A DNA stretch of 64,000 nt from Alphaproteobacteria bacterium (lineage in GTDB: Bacteria; Pseudomonadota; Alphaproteobacteria; Rickettsiales; SXRF01), in the NCBI GenBank assembly GCA_025362975.1, contig JANYES010000003.1, positions 124,001 through 188,000 on the forward strand, given 5' to 3'. The notes below the pieces were generated by a model, which saw nothing but the letters and a program-made list of their open reading frames with translations, made no database searches and was not told where the DNA came from. This document shows, in pieces, positions 33,683 through 43,565 of the stretch. Position numbers and translations under genes: made by a program. Every line of letters begins with the position of its first letter. Within the stretch, counting starts at the first letter, position 1.

Positions 33683-35449
33683 ATGGTCTGGGGTTTGAAA
33701 CGCTTGGTTTTCCTTGGTTTGGCGGTGATGCCGGTTTCGGCGATGGCGGAGGGGATTGTCTGGCAGGACTGGTCGGATAAGGCATTTTCGCAGGCGAAAG
33801 CAGAGCACAAGCTGGTGTTGCTGGATGTGCGCTCGGCGTGGTGTCATTGGTGCCATGTGATGGATAATACGACGTATAAGGATAAGGCGATTGTGGCGGA
33901 GATTGCCAAGCACTATGTGGCGGTGAGTGTGGATCAGAATTCGCATCCGGATATTTCGCACCGGTATGAGAATTATGGGTGGCCTGCGACGATTATTTTT
34001 GCGGCAGACGGGACGGAGATTGTGAAACGACGTGGGTATGTCGACCCGGATACGATGAAGGTGGTGTTGGCGGAAAGTTTTGCCGACCCGACGCCGAATC
34101 CGAATCAGACGGGCAATGGCGCGCGCGCTACCACCGAAGGTTTGACGAGCGAGCAGCATGATAAGATTTTATCCAGCATTTTGTGGTTTTACGATAAGGC
34201 GAATGCGGGGTGGGGCGATGGGCATAAATTCCTTGAGCCGAATATGATGGAGCTTGCGCTGACGAAGGCGTCTGCGGGAAACAATGTGTTGCAGTTTCAG
34301 GCGGAGAATACGTTGAAGGCGTCTTATGGGTTGATCGATCCAGTGGCGGGTGGGGTGTATCAGTATTCCGACGCGGCGGATTGGAAATCGCCGCATTATG
34401 AGAAGATTATGGGGGCGCAGTCGGCATATGTGATGAGTTATGCGTATGCGTTTGGAGTGTTGAGGGATGCGCAGTATTCGCAGGCGATGGAGAAGGTGGT
34501 GACGTATCTCGATAGTACGATGATGTCGCCGGATGGGGCGTTTTTTACGAGTCAGGATGCGGATGTTTCGGAAGGCGTATTGGGTAAGGCGTATTATGCG
34601 GCGGATGTGGCGGTACGGAAAAAATTGGGCGCGCCGAAGGTGGATAAGAATGTGTATTCGAGCGTGAATGGGCAGATGATTTCTTCGCTGTCGGTGGCGT
34701 ATACGATGACAGGGGATAAGGCGTTGCTGGCGCGTGCGTTGAAGGTGGCCAACTGGATTAAGATGCATCGGTCGGATGCGAATGGGGGGTATCGGCATGG
34801 GGAGAAAGATAAGGATGGGCCGTTCTTTGCGGATACGCTGGTGATGGCGCGCGCGATGATGGATTTGTATGGCGTGACGGGCGATCGGGCTTGGCTGGCG
34901 GAGGCGCAGAAGGGGGCGAAGTTTATGCTCGCGAATTTTGCGGATAAGAAAGAGGGTGGTTTTTTTACAGCGGTGGCGCATGAGGGGGCGGTGTTGAAGG
35001 CATATAAACAGCCGGATGAGAATTTGATGGCGGCGCGGTTCTTTAACCTGCTTTCGTATTATGAAACGGAGGCGGCTTATAGGAAGACGGCGCTGGAGGC
35101 ATTCCAGATTGTTTCTGGGGCGGAACAGATTGAGAAGGCGCCGTTCAGCCCGGGGCTGTTGCTGGCGGATGCGGAAATTAAAAAAGCGCCGCTGCATATT
35201 ACGGTGGTGGGCGGCAAAGAGGATGCGAAGGCGCAGGAGCTGTTTGCAGCGACGATTGGCATGGTGCCGCTGTATAAACAGACGGAATGGTACGATAAGA
35301 AAGAAGGCAAGCTGCCGGGCTCGGATATTGAGTATCCCGATTTGCCGGAAGCGGCGGTGTTCGTGTGTAGCAATAATACGTGTTCGCTGCCGATGCAGAC
35401 GGTGAAGGCGTTGAAGAATAAGGTGGAAGAATTACGGGCGGAACAGTAG
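33683..35449 (+). CDS. Secreted thioredoxin-domain protein (DUF255/YyaL/SSP411-like)
   Basis: 588 residues. Signal peptide 1-22 (VMPVSAMA). Then a thioredoxin-like domain with the family motif SAWCHWCHVMD (CxxC in WCHWCH) and the cis-Pro GWPATIIF, and a large (alpha/alpha)6-barrel-like C-terminal part (N-acylglucosamine 2-epimerase fold) containing SQDADV and GGYRHG, near the family's acid residues. Homologues such as YyaL are usually cytoplasmic; a signal peptide makes this a periplasmic version. The substrate of the barrel is unknown. The C-terminus has another Cys pair (VCSNNTCSLP), which may form a disulfide. Confidence 0.88.
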   Translation: MVWGLKRLVFLGLAVMPVSAMAEGIVWQDWSDKAFSQAKAEHKLVLLDVRSAWCHWCHVMDNTTYKDKAIVAEIAKHYVAVSVDQNSHPDISHRYENYGWPATIIFAADGTEIVKRRGYVDPDTMKVVLAESFADPTPNPNQTGNGARATTEGLTSEQHDKILSSILWFYDKANAGWGDGHKFLEPNMMELALTKASAGNNVLQFQAENTLKASYGLIDPVAGGVYQYSDAADWKSPHYEKIMGAQSAYVMSYAYAFGVLRDAQYSQAMEKVVTYLDSTMMSPDGAFFTSQDADVSEGVLGKAYYAADVAVRKKLGAPKVDKNVYSSVNGQMISSLSVAYTMTGDKALLARALKVANWIKMHRSDANGGYRHGEKDKDGPFFADTLVMARAMMDLYGVTGDRAWLAEAQKGAKFMLANFADKKEGGFFTAVAHEGAVLKAYKQPDENLMAARFFNLLSYYETEAAYRKTALEAFQIVSGAEQIEKAPFSPGLLLADAEIKKAPLHITVVGGKEDAKAQELFAATIGMVPLYKQTEWYDKKEGKLPGSDIEYPDLPEAAVFVCSNNTCSLPMQTVKALKNKVEELRAEQ

Positions 35450-35516
35450 GTTGCGGGCAATACTATAAAATGTTAAGATTTTGACTGTAAAATATTCTGA
35501 AAGCCTAGGAACGCCC

Positions 35517-37148
35517 ATGCCAGATAAAACGAACCGGCACTTTCACTTTATCGTGCGCAGCTCGAAGGAGGAATATGATTATTCCCCGGGCTATGGGTAT
35601 GTGCTCAATCATGTGGTGGAACAGCTTAATGAGGAAAAACCGAAGACGGCGCATGAGCTGCTGACTTCGGCGGTTTCGCTGATGTTTAATCCCGAAGGCA
35701 AAATTGAAGAGCCGATCTGGAAACTGACGTCGATGCCTAAACGCAATATGCAGAAATTGAAGGATGGCATTCCACCGGCGTATAAGGCGATTGCGGAGGA
35801 TGCGGTGCCGCCGCGCGGGACCTATGGTCGGGGAGAGCAGTTTTTCGGGCCGGTGAATAGCCATGAATTCGGAATGCCGATGAGCAGCACGATCAATATT
35901 TCGAATGTGAAGGGCGAAAATTTCGGGATGTATACGCTGGATTTTCAGGCTCGGCAGCTGTGTGAGTTTTTGGAATCGGAAAAGCTGACGGATGCGCAAA
36001 GGCAGCAGGCGTGCGATGCGTTGAACAAGGTTTTAGGTAGGTATATGGGCGAGGCGATTACGCCTGCGATGCTGGTGAGTGCGCCGGGGGAAGTGGCGGC
36101 GGTGCGCGAGGCAGGACAGGCAGTTGAGATGATTAAGAAGGCGGTTAGCGCGAAATATGGCGATGACGATGACGATGACGGTTTTTCTACGTACCGTAAG
36201 AAGGCGGTGCCGTGGCAAGATAAATGGAAGGGGTTTTCCCGTGCGATGGCGCATGTGCCCGAAGATGTGGTGGCGGCGGATCATCCGCTTAGGGGTTATG
36301 AGTCGCCGCAAGTGGTGATGCATGGCGATGTGCTGTTTACGCCAATTGTATCGTTTGAAATCGGCGATAAGCCTTCAGCGTATCGCGGGTATCTGGATGC
36401 GCTTTGCAAGAATCAGGGGCTGGATGCGAATGCGCTGCCAGCGGAATTTAAAAAGCAATTTGAATATCCGGTTCCGGGCAGCGATGAAATGTTGAAGCTG
36501 ATTACGGTGGGGACGCGGCAGGCGTTGAAAGACGAGCACGGCGCGCGGTTCAATTCGGAATTTCCAGAGGTGCACCATCATGAAAAAGTGGCGCGGTTCG
36601 CGGGGGATTACTGGATTTTGACGAAGCCGGACGAGATGATGGAAGAATCCGACGTGGGCAAGCGATTCGGGTTCGGGCCGGATTATCGGCGCAACATCGT
36701 ATTCGTGCATGCGGATGCGGATGTTGAGTTTATGGGTAGGTTGGAAAAATGCATTGATCCGCTGCTGGCGAAGATCGATTCGAAAGACAAGACGCTGGAG
36801 CAGAAGGAAGACGCGATGGCGGAAACGTATTGGCTGGTGTCGCAGGCGACGCCGGTGTGGCGCGGCGGCTCGGCGTATGCACGCGTGTTGCTGGAGCATA
36901 TGGCGGAGCGGATTCAGGAGCAGGGGATCGATTATACGATTCCGTATACGAAACCGGATGTAGATTTGTGGGCGGAGGCGGTGACGTCTTCGCTGTCGCA
37001 TTTCAAGGAGATGTTTGCATCGAAGGAATTATTCGATGAAAAAGTGACGGATAAGCAGATGGAAGATTATGCGCGCGCGCGGATTAAGCCGGGGTTGCTG
37101 GCGTCGGCGGGAAGCTCGATTCCAAAGGGCGGGACGTTCCAGCTTTAG
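35517..37148 (+). CDS. Unrecognised 543-residue cytoplasmic protein
   Basis: ATG 35517 has AGGAACG upstream; an earlier in-frame start at 35481 is less likely. No signal or membrane segment. A run of six Asp at about residues 220-225 is encoded by GATGAC units, followed by a charged linker. Near residue 440 stands YWLVSQATPVWRGGSA, a conserved-looking block that I have seen in effector- or toxin-like proteins, though I cannot name a family for it. An unusual concentration of His/Glu (VHHHEK at about 360) could bind a metal. No function is claimed. It converges with and overlaps the efflux operon by four bases. Confidence 0.82.
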   Translation: MPDKTNRHFHFIVRSSKEEYDYSPGYGYVLNHVVEQLNEEKPKTAHELLTSAVSLMFNPEGKIEEPIWKLTSMPKRNMQKLKDGIPPAYKAIAEDAVPPRGTYGRGEQFFGPVNSHEFGMPMSSTINISNVKGENFGMYTLDFQARQLCEFLESEKLTDAQRQQACDALNKVLGRYMGEAITPAMLVSAPGEVAAVREAGQAVEMIKKAVSAKYGDDDDDDGFSTYRKKAVPWQDKWKGFSRAMAHVPEDVVAADHPLRGYESPQVVMHGDVLFTPIVSFEIGDKPSAYRGYLDALCKNQGLDANALPAEFKKQFEYPVPGSDEMLKLITVGTRQALKDEHGARFNSEFPEVHHHEKVARFAGDYWILTKPDEMMEESDVGKRFGFGPDYRRNIVFVHADADVEFMGRLEKCIDPLLAKIDSKDKTLEQKEDAMAETYWLVSQATPVWRGGSAYARVLLEHMAERIQEQGIDYTIPYTKPDVDLWAEAVTSSLSHFKEMFASKELFDEKVTDKQMEDYARARIKPGLLASAGSSIPKGGTFQL

Positions 37149-38806
37149 TCGGTTAGCGGGCCGGGTTTTATTGGTTCGATCAGCGGGGTGATTTCAGTTT
37201 TTGTTGGGTCGGCGGGCTGTGGGATTGTATCCTTGACCGGTTCTTCTGGTTTGGTGGGTTCGGCCGGAGCTGCGTCTTTGGCTGGCTCGGCGGCGTTTGG
37301 CGTGTCCCAGCTACCGCCTAATGAGCGGATGAGGGTTACGGTGGTGATGAAGCGCTGGCCGCGGACTTGCACGGCGGCGCGTCCCGTGGCAAGGGCGTCG
37401 CGTTCGGCGTCTACGACTTGGAAGAAGTCGACGTCGCCAGCGTTGTAGCGTTCGCGGATGACTTCCATTGTGCGCGAGGAGGCTGAGGCGGCGGCGTTTT
37501 GCTGGATGGATTGTTCGCTCAGGTAGTGCTGGCTGGTCAGACTGTCTTCGACGTCGCGGAAGGCGACGAGGACTTGCTGGCGGTAGTTGGCGACGGATTC
37601 GTCGTAGGAGGCGTGGGCGACGTCGAGGCGGGCGAGATTGCGGCCACTGTCGAAGATGGGCATGGTGATGGCGTTGCCTGCGGCTTGGCCGAGCGACCAT
37701 GCGCGGCTGTTCCACAGGAAGAGGCTGGATAGGCCGGTGGATTCATAGCCGCCGCTTGCGGTAAGCGCGATGCTTGGGAAGAAGGCGGTGCGGGCGACGC
37801 CGATGCGTTTGTTGGCGGCGGCCATTGCGTATTCGGCGCCGGAGATATCGGGGCGGCGCTCAAGAAGTGTGGACGGTAGGCCAGCGGGAATGGCGGGCGG
37901 CACGCCGACGAGCGGGGCTTCGGCGAAGGTGAAATCGGCGGGGGCGTGGCCGAGGAGGACGGCGAGGGCGTGTTCGTTGATGCTGCGCTGGCGGTCGAGG
38001 ATGAGAAGCTCGGCTTTGGCACCAGCTAGTTCGCTCATAGTGCGGGTGAGATCGGGTTCACCGACGTCGCCTACATCGAAGCGGCGCTGCATGATGCGCT
38101 GGGCTTCTTCGCGGATTTTGACGGTGTCACGGACGAGCTGGCGTTCGGAGTCTAGTTCGCGAAGCGAGAAGTAGTTCTGGGCTACGTCGGCTTGGGCGGC
38201 GAGCAGGGCGGTGTGGTAGGCGGCTTCCTGTGCGTCGGCATCCAGGGAAAGGGCGTTGTAGTTGTCGCGGACCTGACCGAAGAGGTCTAGCTCGTAAGAG
38301 AGCGTGCCTTGGGCTTGGTAAAGGGTGTAGGGTTTGAGCTTGCGGGCGGGCTGGCCGAAGGCGGCGAGCGAGGCGCTGGAAAGTTGCGAGCGCTGGGCGT
38401 TACCGCCAATGGAGAAGTCCGGCAGGATGCTGATGGAACTGGCGTCGGCGGTGGAGCGCGATTCCAGAACGCGGGCGGAAGCGGCTTTGAGGGATTGGTT
38501 GGCTTCGGCGGCTTGTTTTTCCAGACCGTTTAGCTTTTCGTCGCCGAAGACGAGCCACCATTGGCCGCGGTCGTCCTTGCCTAGGGATTCGGCGGGTTTC
38601 CAGTTAGCTTTTTCTTTGCTCGTGTCGGTGTCGGCGGCTTCGGCGGGCTGCTCTTTGAATTTCTGGCTGGTGAGGCCGAGGTCGGGGAGTTTGAAGTCGG
38701 GGGAAAGGGAGCATGATGATAACAAGACCGTCATGCCCGCGAAGGCGGGTATCCAATACAGAGCGCGACTGCGCGGGAATGGCAGGGTGTTTGCAAATTT
38801 ATTCAT
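37145..38806 (-). CDS. Outer membrane efflux lipoprotein, NodT/OprN-like
   Basis: 553 residues. TolC-type channel with lipobox LLSSC (Cys about 32). The N-terminus MNKFANTLPFPRSRALYWIPAFAGMT contains the WIPAFAGMT translation of a dispersed palindromic repeat, so part of the signal peptide was built from it. The trunk has two repeats of the family (SYELDLFGQVRD, then GYESTGLSSLFLWNSRAWSLGQ) and long coiled coils for the periplasmic tunnel. A Pro/Glu/Lys-rich tail of about 50 residues follows. Third gene of the efflux operon; its start overlaps the pump stop by eight bases. Confidence 0.92.
   Translation of the reverse strand: MNKFANTLPFPRSRALYWIPAFAGMTVLLSSCSLSPDFKLPDLGLTSQKFKEQPAEAADTDTSKEKANWKPAESLGKDDRGQWWLVFGDEKLNGLEKQAAEANQSLKAASARVLESRSTADASSISILPDFSIGGNAQRSQLSSASLAAFGQPARKLKPYTLYQAQGTLSYELDLFGQVRDNYNALSLDADAQEAAYHTALLAAQADVAQNYFSLRELDSERQLVRDTVKIREEAQRIMQRRFDVGDVGEPDLTRTMSELAGAKAELLILDRQRSINEHALAVLLGHAPADFTFAEAPLVGVPPAIPAGLPSTLLERRPDISGAEYAMAAANKRIGVARTAFFPSIALTASGGYESTGLSSLFLWNSRAWSLGQAAGNAITMPIFDSGRNLARLDVAHASYDESVANYRQQVLVAFRDVEDSLTSQHYLSEQSIQQNAAASASSRTMEVIRERYNAGDVDFFQVVDAERDALATGRAAVQVRGQRFITTVTLIRSLGGSWDTPNAAEPAKDAAPAEPTKPEEPVKDTIPQPADPTKTEITPLIEPIKPGPLTD
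38730..38756 (-). repeat. Palindromic dispersed repeat inside a coding sequence
   Basis: The sequence around GTCATGCCCGCGAAGGCGGG matches the common bacterial intergenic palindrome of the GTCATTCCCGCGAAAGCGGGAATCC type (stem CCCGC/GCGGG). On the coding strand it is read as IPAFAGMT in the lipoprotein signal peptide of the gene at 37145. I saw no other copy in the window. It extends one or two codons on either side. Confidence 0.75.
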
Positions 38807-41800
38807 GGTGGGTTTCCGCGTGGTGCTCGGACAGGGCGTGGCTGGAGTGCGAGACGAGTTTTTTGCCGACGAGATTGCGTAAAGTGACGTAGAAGACCGG
38901 GGTTAGGAACAGGCCGAAGGCGGTGACGCCTAACATGCCCGCGAATACGGCGACGCCCATTGAGTGGCGCATTTCGGCACCGGCGCCGGTGGACATGACG
39001 AGAGGCACGACGCCCATGATGAAGGCGAAGGAGGTCATGAGAATCGGGCGAAGGCGAAGGCGGGTGGCTTCGACGGCGGCATGCAGCGGGGACGCGCCGC
39101 CGATTTCTAGTTCGCGGGCGAATTCGACGATCAGGATGGCGTTTTTGCAGGCTAGGCCGACGAGTACGATGAGGCCGATCTGGGTGAAGATGTTGTTGTT
39201 CATGGGATCGTTGGGGATGCCGGTGAGGCTGGACCACTGGACGTCGTAGAAATGGGTGAGGCCGACGCCGATCATGGCGCAGAGCATACACATTGGGACG
39301 ATGAGGATGACCGAGAACGGAAGGCTCAGGCTTTCATATTGCGCGGCGAGCACCAAGAAGACGAGGAGCACGCAGAGCGGGAAGACGTACATGGTGGAAT
39401 CACCGGTGAGGATTTGCTGGTAGGTGAGTTCGGTCCATTCAAAGGACATGCCTTTGGGGGCGGTGTCGTGGATGATTTTTTCGATAGCTGCCTGGGCCTG
39501 ACCGGAGGAATAGCCGGGGCCGGGGCCGGAGTTGATTTCGGCGGTGCGGTAGGCGTTGTAGCGCATGGCGCGTTCGGGGCCGTAGCTTTGGGAGACAGTA
39601 AGCACGCTGCCGAGGGGCACCATGTCACCGTTGAAATTGCGGACTTTGAGCTTGGCGATGTCTTCGGCGTGGGCGCGGAACGGGGCGTCGGCTTGGGCGA
39701 TGACTTGGAAGGTGCGGCCGAATTTGTTGAAATCGTTAATGTAGAGCGAGCCGAGATAGATCTGCATCGTGTCGAAGACGCTGGTGATTGAGATGCCGAG
39801 CTGCTTGGCGCGGGTGCGGTTTAAGTCAGCGTAGAGCTGGGGGATGTTGATCTGGTAGAAGGAGAAGGTCTGGTGCGGGTCGAAGACGGGGCTGGTGTAG
39901 AGCTGGCCCAGGATTTTCTGGATGGCGCCGTAGAGGGCTTCGTCGCCGAGATCGCCGCGATCTTCAATTTGCAGCTTGAAACCGCCGACGGTACCGAGGC
40001 CCATGACGGCGGGCGGTGGGACGGCGAAGATGCGGGCTTCCTTGATTGCGAAAAATTTGCCGTTAATGGCTTTGGCGATATTGAGGCCGGAAAGCTTCGC
40101 GGATTTGCGCTCTTCGAAGGGTTTGAGCGTGCAGAAGACGATGCCGGCGTTGGAGCTGTTGGAGAAGCCCTGAACGGAAAGGCCGGGGAAAGCTACGGCG
40201 GATTCGACGCCGTCTTCTTTCAAGATGATGTCGGACATCTGGCGGATGACGGTTTCGGTGCGCTCGAGGGAGGCGCCGTCGGGGAGCTGGGCGATGGCGA
40301 TCAAGTATTGTTTGTCCTGCGTCGGGATGAAGCCGGTGGGGACGATTTTGAACATGGCGAAGGTCAGGATGACGAGGAAGGCGTAGATGACGAGGGCCTG
40401 TTTTTTATGGGCCAGAACCCCTGTGAGGCGCTTCTGGTAGCTCGCGCCCAGTCGGGTGAAGAAGTTGTTGAAACGGTCGAAGCCGTGAATGCTGGTGTCG
40501 CGCATTTTAAGGACGATCATAAGTAAAATGATGGCGGGCCCGACAAAGGACGGCACGGGGATGAAATGATCGACGATCATGATGGCGATCAGCACGATGA
40601 TAATGGGGAATTTCAGGCTGTAAAGCACGCCGAAGAAACGATCCATCCAGCCGGTGAGGCGGTCGGTCTGGTGGTCGTGGCCTTTGAGTAGAAGCGCGGC
40701 GAGCGCGGGGCTTAAGGTCAGCGAGTTGAAGGCGGAGATGACGGTTGAAATCGCGATGGTGAGTGCAAACTGGCGGTAGAACTGGCCGGTGAGGCCGCTG
40801 ATGAAGGCGACGGGGACGAAGACCGCGATCAGGGTGAGGGCGATGGCGATGATGGGGCCGCTTACTTCGCGCATGGCTTGGTAGGTGGCTTCGACGGGGG
40901 TTAGGCCGGATTCGATGTTACGCTCGACGTTTTCAACCACTACGATGGCGTCATCGACAACGATGCCGATGGCGAGGACAAGGCCGAAAAGTGAGAGCGC
41001 GTTGATAGAGAAGCCGAGGATTAAAAGCACACCGAAGGTGCCAACGACGGAAACAGGTACGGCGAGCAGCGGGATGATGGAGGCGCGCCATGTCTGTAAG
41101 AATAAGATGACGACCATGACCACGAGCGCGATGGCTTCAAGCAGCGTGTGCATAACGGCTTCGATGGATTGGCGGACGAAGACGGTGGGGTCATAGACGA
41201 TGTCGTAATCGACACCTTCGGGAAACTCTTTTTTTAAGCCTTCCATCGTTTCGCGGACGCGGTTGGAGATGTCGATGGCGTTGGAGCCGGGGGCCTGGAA
41301 GATGGGGATGGCCACGGCGGGTTTATTATTCAGCAGCGAGCGCAGGGAATATTCGGATGCGCCTAGCTCGATGCGCGCCACGTCTTTCAGGCGCGTGACG
41401 GAGCCGTCCTTGTCGGTTTTGATGATGACTTCGCCGAATTCTTCTTCGGATTGCAGGCGGCCGAAGGCGTTCACGTTAAACTGCATTTCGGTGCCTTTGA
41501 CGGAAGGCGACGCGCCGATGACACCGGCGGCGACCTGCGTGTTTTGTTCGCGCACGGCGTTAACGACGTCGGAAGCCGAGAGGCCGCGGGCGGCGACTTT
41601 TTCGGGGTCAAGCCAGAGGCGCATGGCGTAATCGCCGGAGCCGAACAGCGCCACCTGGCCTACGCCTTGGACGCGGGCGAGGCGGTCTTTGACATTGAGG
41701 GTGGCGTAGTTGCGCAAGTAGAGCATGTCGTAGCGCTCGTTGGGCGAGAGCAGATGGACCACCATCGTGAGGTCTGGCGAGGATTTGAGGGTGGTCACGC

Positions 41801-42182
41801 CGAACTGGCGGACGATATCAGGAAGGCGCGGCAGGGCTTGGTTGACGCGGTTCTGGACGAGTTGCTGGGCTTGGTCGGGGTTGGTGCCGATTTTGAAGGT
41901 GACGGTGAGCGACATTTTGCCGTCGGTTGTGCCTTGCGAGGACATGTAGAGCATGTTTTCGACGCCGTTGATTTGCTCTTCAAGCGGGGCGGCGACGGTT
42001 TCGGCAATCACCTTCGGGTTCGCGCCCGGGTATTGGGCCTGAACGACAACGGAAGGCGGCACGACGTCGGGATATTCCGAGATCGGCAGTTTCCAGATGG
42101 CGATGAAACCGCCTAAGAAGATAAGTAAGGACAATACCGCCGCGAAGATGGGACGGTCGATGAAGAAACGTGAAATGTTCAT
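38799..42182 (-). CDS. RND efflux pump permease (MexF/OqxB-like)
   Basis: 1127 residues, a hydrophobe/amphiphile efflux pump of the inner membrane driven by protons. N-terminus MNISRFFIDRPIFAAVLSLLIFLGG and the block SEYPDVVPPSVVVQAQYPGAN are those of the MexF/OqxB branch. The proton relay is intact: two Asp in GIVVDDAIVVVENVER and the Lys in GLACKNAILIVEFA. Substrates are probably drugs or organic acids, as in OqxB. Overlaps the adaptor gene by four bases (ATGA) and the lipoprotein gene by eight. Confidence 0.96.
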   Translation of the reverse strand: MNISRFFIDRPIFAAVLSLLIFLGGFIAIWKLPISEYPDVVPPSVVVQAQYPGANPKVIAETVAAPLEEQINGVENMLYMSSQGTTDGKMSLTVTFKIGTNPDQAQQLVQNRVNQALPRLPDIVRQFGVTTLKSSPDLTMVVHLLSPNERYDMLYLRNYATLNVKDRLARVQGVGQVALFGSGDYAMRLWLDPEKVAARGLSASDVVNAVREQNTQVAAGVIGASPSVKGTEMQFNVNAFGRLQSEEEFGEVIIKTDKDGSVTRLKDVARIELGASEYSLRSLLNNKPAVAIPIFQAPGSNAIDISNRVRETMEGLKKEFPEGVDYDIVYDPTVFVRQSIEAVMHTLLEAIALVVMVVILFLQTWRASIIPLLAVPVSVVGTFGVLLILGFSINALSLFGLVLAIGIVVDDAIVVVENVERNIESGLTPVEATYQAMREVSGPIIAIALTLIAVFVPVAFISGLTGQFYRQFALTIAISTVISAFNSLTLSPALAALLLKGHDHQTDRLTGWMDRFFGVLYSLKFPIIIVLIAIMIVDHFIPVPSFVGPAIILLMIVLKMRDTSIHGFDRFNNFFTRLGASYQKRLTGVLAHKKQALVIYAFLVILTFAMFKIVPTGFIPTQDKQYLIAIAQLPDGASLERTETVIRQMSDIILKEDGVESAVAFPGLSVQGFSNSSNAGIVFCTLKPFEERKSAKLSGLNIAKAINGKFFAIKEARIFAVPPPAVMGLGTVGGFKLQIEDRGDLGDEALYGAIQKILGQLYTSPVFDPHQTFSFYQINIPQLYADLNRTRAKQLGISITSVFDTMQIYLGSLYINDFNKFGRTFQVIAQADAPFRAHAEDIAKLKVRNFNGDMVPLGSVLTVSQSYGPERAMRYNAYRTAEINSGPGPGYSSGQAQAAIEKIIHDTAPKGMSFEWTELTYQQILTGDSTMYVFPLCVLLVFLVLAAQYESLSLPFSVILIVPMCMLCAMIGVGLTHFYDVQWSSLTGIPNDPMNNNIFTQIGLIVLVGLACKNAILIVEFARELEIGGASPLHAAVEATRLRLRPILMTSFAFIMGVVPLVMSTGAGAEMRHSMGVAVFAGMLGVTAFGLFLTPVFYVTLRNLVGKKLVSHSSHALSEHHAETHHE

Positions 42183-43381
42183 GAAGCGTCCTTGGCCTTA
42201 TCCGCTTGGGCTGCTTTGACAGGTTCTTTGGCGTCCATCGGCACGACTTCGGGGGTGACGGGGGTGCCCGGCTGCATGATGCGCTGGATGCCATTGACGA
42301 CGATCTGGTCGCCGGCTTTTAGGCCGGAGGTGACGATGCGCAGGCCGTCATCCGTCGGCTGGCCGAGGGTGATTTCGCGGTAGTTGGCTTTGTTGCCTTC
42401 GCCGATCACATAAACGAATTTTTTGTTCTGGTCGGTGCCCACCGCGCGGTCGGTGATCAACAGCGAATCGGCTCCTGCGGCGCTGCCTAGTTTGACTCGC
42501 GCGAACAGGCCCGGGACAAGCTGGCCGTCGGTATTGTCGAACACGGCGCGCACGCGGATGGTGCCGGAATTGTTATTGAGGCGGTTGTCGAAGGATTCGA
42601 TATGGCCTTGGTGCTTGGGTTCGGTTTCGCCGTTGAGGGCCATCATCACCGGGATGGAGGAGACTTTGTCTATGCCGGTAACGCCAGCCTGCGCATATTG
42701 CAGGAAGTTGGTTTCGTCGATTTCGAAATCGGCGTAAATCGGCGTGCTGGCGATGACGGTGGTGAGGATGGGTGCGTTGGCACCGGTTTCGACAAGGTTG
42801 CCGGTGGTGATTTCGGCGCGGCTGACGCGACCTGCGATCGGGGCTTTGACGTTGGCGTAATCAAGGTTGAGGCGGGCGACTTCGAGGGCGGCTTTGGCGG
42901 ATTTTACGTTCGCTTCGGCGACGTTGTAATCGTTGCGGTGCTGGTCGTAATCGTGCTGAGGGATGGCTTTTTCTTTGATAAGTTTTTCCGAGCGGCCGAT
43001 TTCGGCGCGGCCCAATACGAGCTGCGCTGCGGCGGAGGCCAGGAGGCCTTCGGTGCGGGTGACTTCAGCGGCGAAAGGGCGCGGGTCGATGGTGAAAAGC
43101 ACGTCGCCAGCTTTGACCATTGCGCCGTCTTCAAAATGCACTTTGTCGATGATGCCGGAAACGCGCGGGCGTACGTCGACCTGATTGACGGCGACGAGGC
43201 GGCCGGAATAGCCGCGCCATTCGCGCACTTTTCGGTCGACGACCGTGGCTACGCTCACTGGTGGCGCGCCGCCGCCAGCCCAACCGCCGCCATGCGGCAT
43301 AAAGCTGGTATATGCGTAGTATCCGCCACCGAGGACGACAGCCGCAAGAAGGATTTTTTTGATTGTTGTAGAGCGCGGCAT
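42179..43381 (-). CDS. RND efflux periplasmic adaptor (membrane fusion protein)
   Basis: 400 residues. Single N-terminal anchor (ILLAAVVLGGGYYAYTSF), then the barrel-sandwich biotinyl-lipoyl-like hybrid domain (VRPRVSGIIDKVHFEDGAMVKAGDVLFTIDPRPF), a helical hairpin, the second lipoyl half (VKAPIAGRVSRAEITTGNLV), a beta barrel, and the membrane-proximal domain. It connects the pump and the outer channel. First gene of the operon adaptor-pump-channel, like mexE-mexF-oprN. The C-terminus is a Lys/Ala-rich tail. No regulator gene is adjacent; the gap to YceI (43566, divergent) may hold both promoters. Confidence 0.95.
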   Translation of the reverse strand: MPRSTTIKKILLAAVVLGGGYYAYTSFMPHGGGWAGGGAPPVSVATVVDRKVREWRGYSGRLVAVNQVDVRPRVSGIIDKVHFEDGAMVKAGDVLFTIDPRPFAAEVTRTEGLLASAAAQLVLGRAEIGRSEKLIKEKAIPQHDYDQHRNDYNVAEANVKSAKAALEVARLNLDYANVKAPIAGRVSRAEITTGNLVETGANAPILTTVIASTPIYADFEIDETNFLQYAQAGVTGIDKVSSIPVMMALNGETEPKHQGHIESFDNRLNNNSGTIRVRAVFDNTDGQLVPGLFARVKLGSAAGADSLLITDRAVGTDQNKKFVYVIGEGNKANYREITLGQPTDDGLRIVTSGLKAGDQIVVNGIQRIMQPGTPVTPEVVPMDAKEPVKAAQADKAKDAS

Positions 43382-43565
43382 TCGTGTCTGTCTCCTAGTA
43401 GAATTTCCTTGCGAAAATGACCTTGCGCAGGGAGGATGTTATAGCCGACCCAGAAAATTTGTCTCTAGCAAAATCACGCGAGGGAGGGCGATTTTGATAT
43501 GTACAAGTGCCTGCACCGGTTTATAGTGGGCGTCTGTACCGCAACCTCAATACGGAGTCCAGATA

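Noticed and set aside
42602-43420. Forward frame of 272 codons
   Set aside because: Antisense of the efflux adaptor gene.
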